A stretch of 21,996 nucleotides of DNA from Candidatus Uhrbacteria bacterium (GTDB lineage: Bacteria > Patescibacteriota > Patescibacteriia > 2-12-FULL-60-25), in assembly GCA_023246415.1 (NCBI GenBank), contig JAHFIK010000017.1, positions 1-21,996 on the forward strand, read 5' to 3'. A program made the position numbers and the translations under genes. Below are positions 21,949 to 21,996 of this stretch, one piece after another. The notes below the pieces were generated by a model. That model was given only the letters and a program-made list of their open reading frames with translations, was not told where the DNA came from and ran no database searches. How positions within the stretch are numbered: the first letter of the stretch is position 1; each line of letters begins with the position of its first letter.

Positions 21949-21996
21949 TTAAGAGTTACGAGTTGAGCGTTTTTTTAAAAAGTCATCCACGGCGTG
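21949..21996 (-). CDS. Possible C-terminal end of a convergent gene
   Basis: On the minus strand the last 48 bases read open, HAVDDFLKKRSTRNS, then a TAA at 21951-21949 and a second in-frame TAA right after. A double stop five bases from the rodA stop would fit a convergent gene, but 15 codons are too few to be sure. Confidence 0.25.
   Translation of the reverse strand, partial: HAVDDFLKKRSTRNS

Overview
The window looks like chromosomal DNA from a Patescibacteria/CPR-type bacterium (moderately GC-rich, standard code with TGA used as a stop). This assignment is an inference. It rests on compact single-gene transcription units, a fused double-domain ThyX, UPF0200-like small kinases, a SecE with a long tail, and several conserved membrane proteins of unknown role beside universal genes. 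No rRNA, tRNA, CRISPR array, transposase or phage gene was found.

Layout, left to right: gatB (minus, 3' end cut by the window edge); a six-helix membrane protein; tmk; a small two-helix membrane protein; double-domain thyX; dut; two paralogous P-loop kinases; and a dCMP deaminase. All of these are on the minus strand. The nucleotide genes form one pathway: dCMP to dUMP (deaminase), dUTP to dUMP (dut), dUMP to dTMP (ThyX), dTMP to dTDP (Tmk). Next comes the secE-nusG-rplK-rplA ribosome/secretion cluster, also minus, but with two unrelated genes inserted between rplK and rplA. A plus-strand island of two unrecognised ~240-residue proteins follows, with strong terminators and highly structured flanking RNA. 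Then come a 944-residue minus-strand protein with a C-terminal SLOG/LSDAT-like domain, and gyrB (minus). Finally there are two plus-strand genes, a membrane-anchored unknown and rodA/ftsW, with a possible convergent gene end at the right edge.

The most unusual thing here is not a gene. Sixteen intergenic sites carry tandem repeats of a 7- or 8-base unit, and fourteen of them are folded back as long inverted repeats. The unit differs between sites (GTCCGTAG, CAATCAAA, GAATTTG, TAGGTGAG and others) but the architecture is the same, nearly always right after a stop codon. Two are perfect palindromes with no loop, 78 bp and 60 bp. Two other intergenic gaps carry a different, MITE-like 36-45 bp inverted repeat. 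Two more carry a short hairpin with facing GAA/GAA loops next to a one-armed tandem repeat.

Promoters are readable: eleven genes have a TTG-type or TTT-type -35 and a TANNNT-like -10 separated by exactly 17 bases. Several sit so close to the ATG that the mRNA would be leaderless or nearly so.
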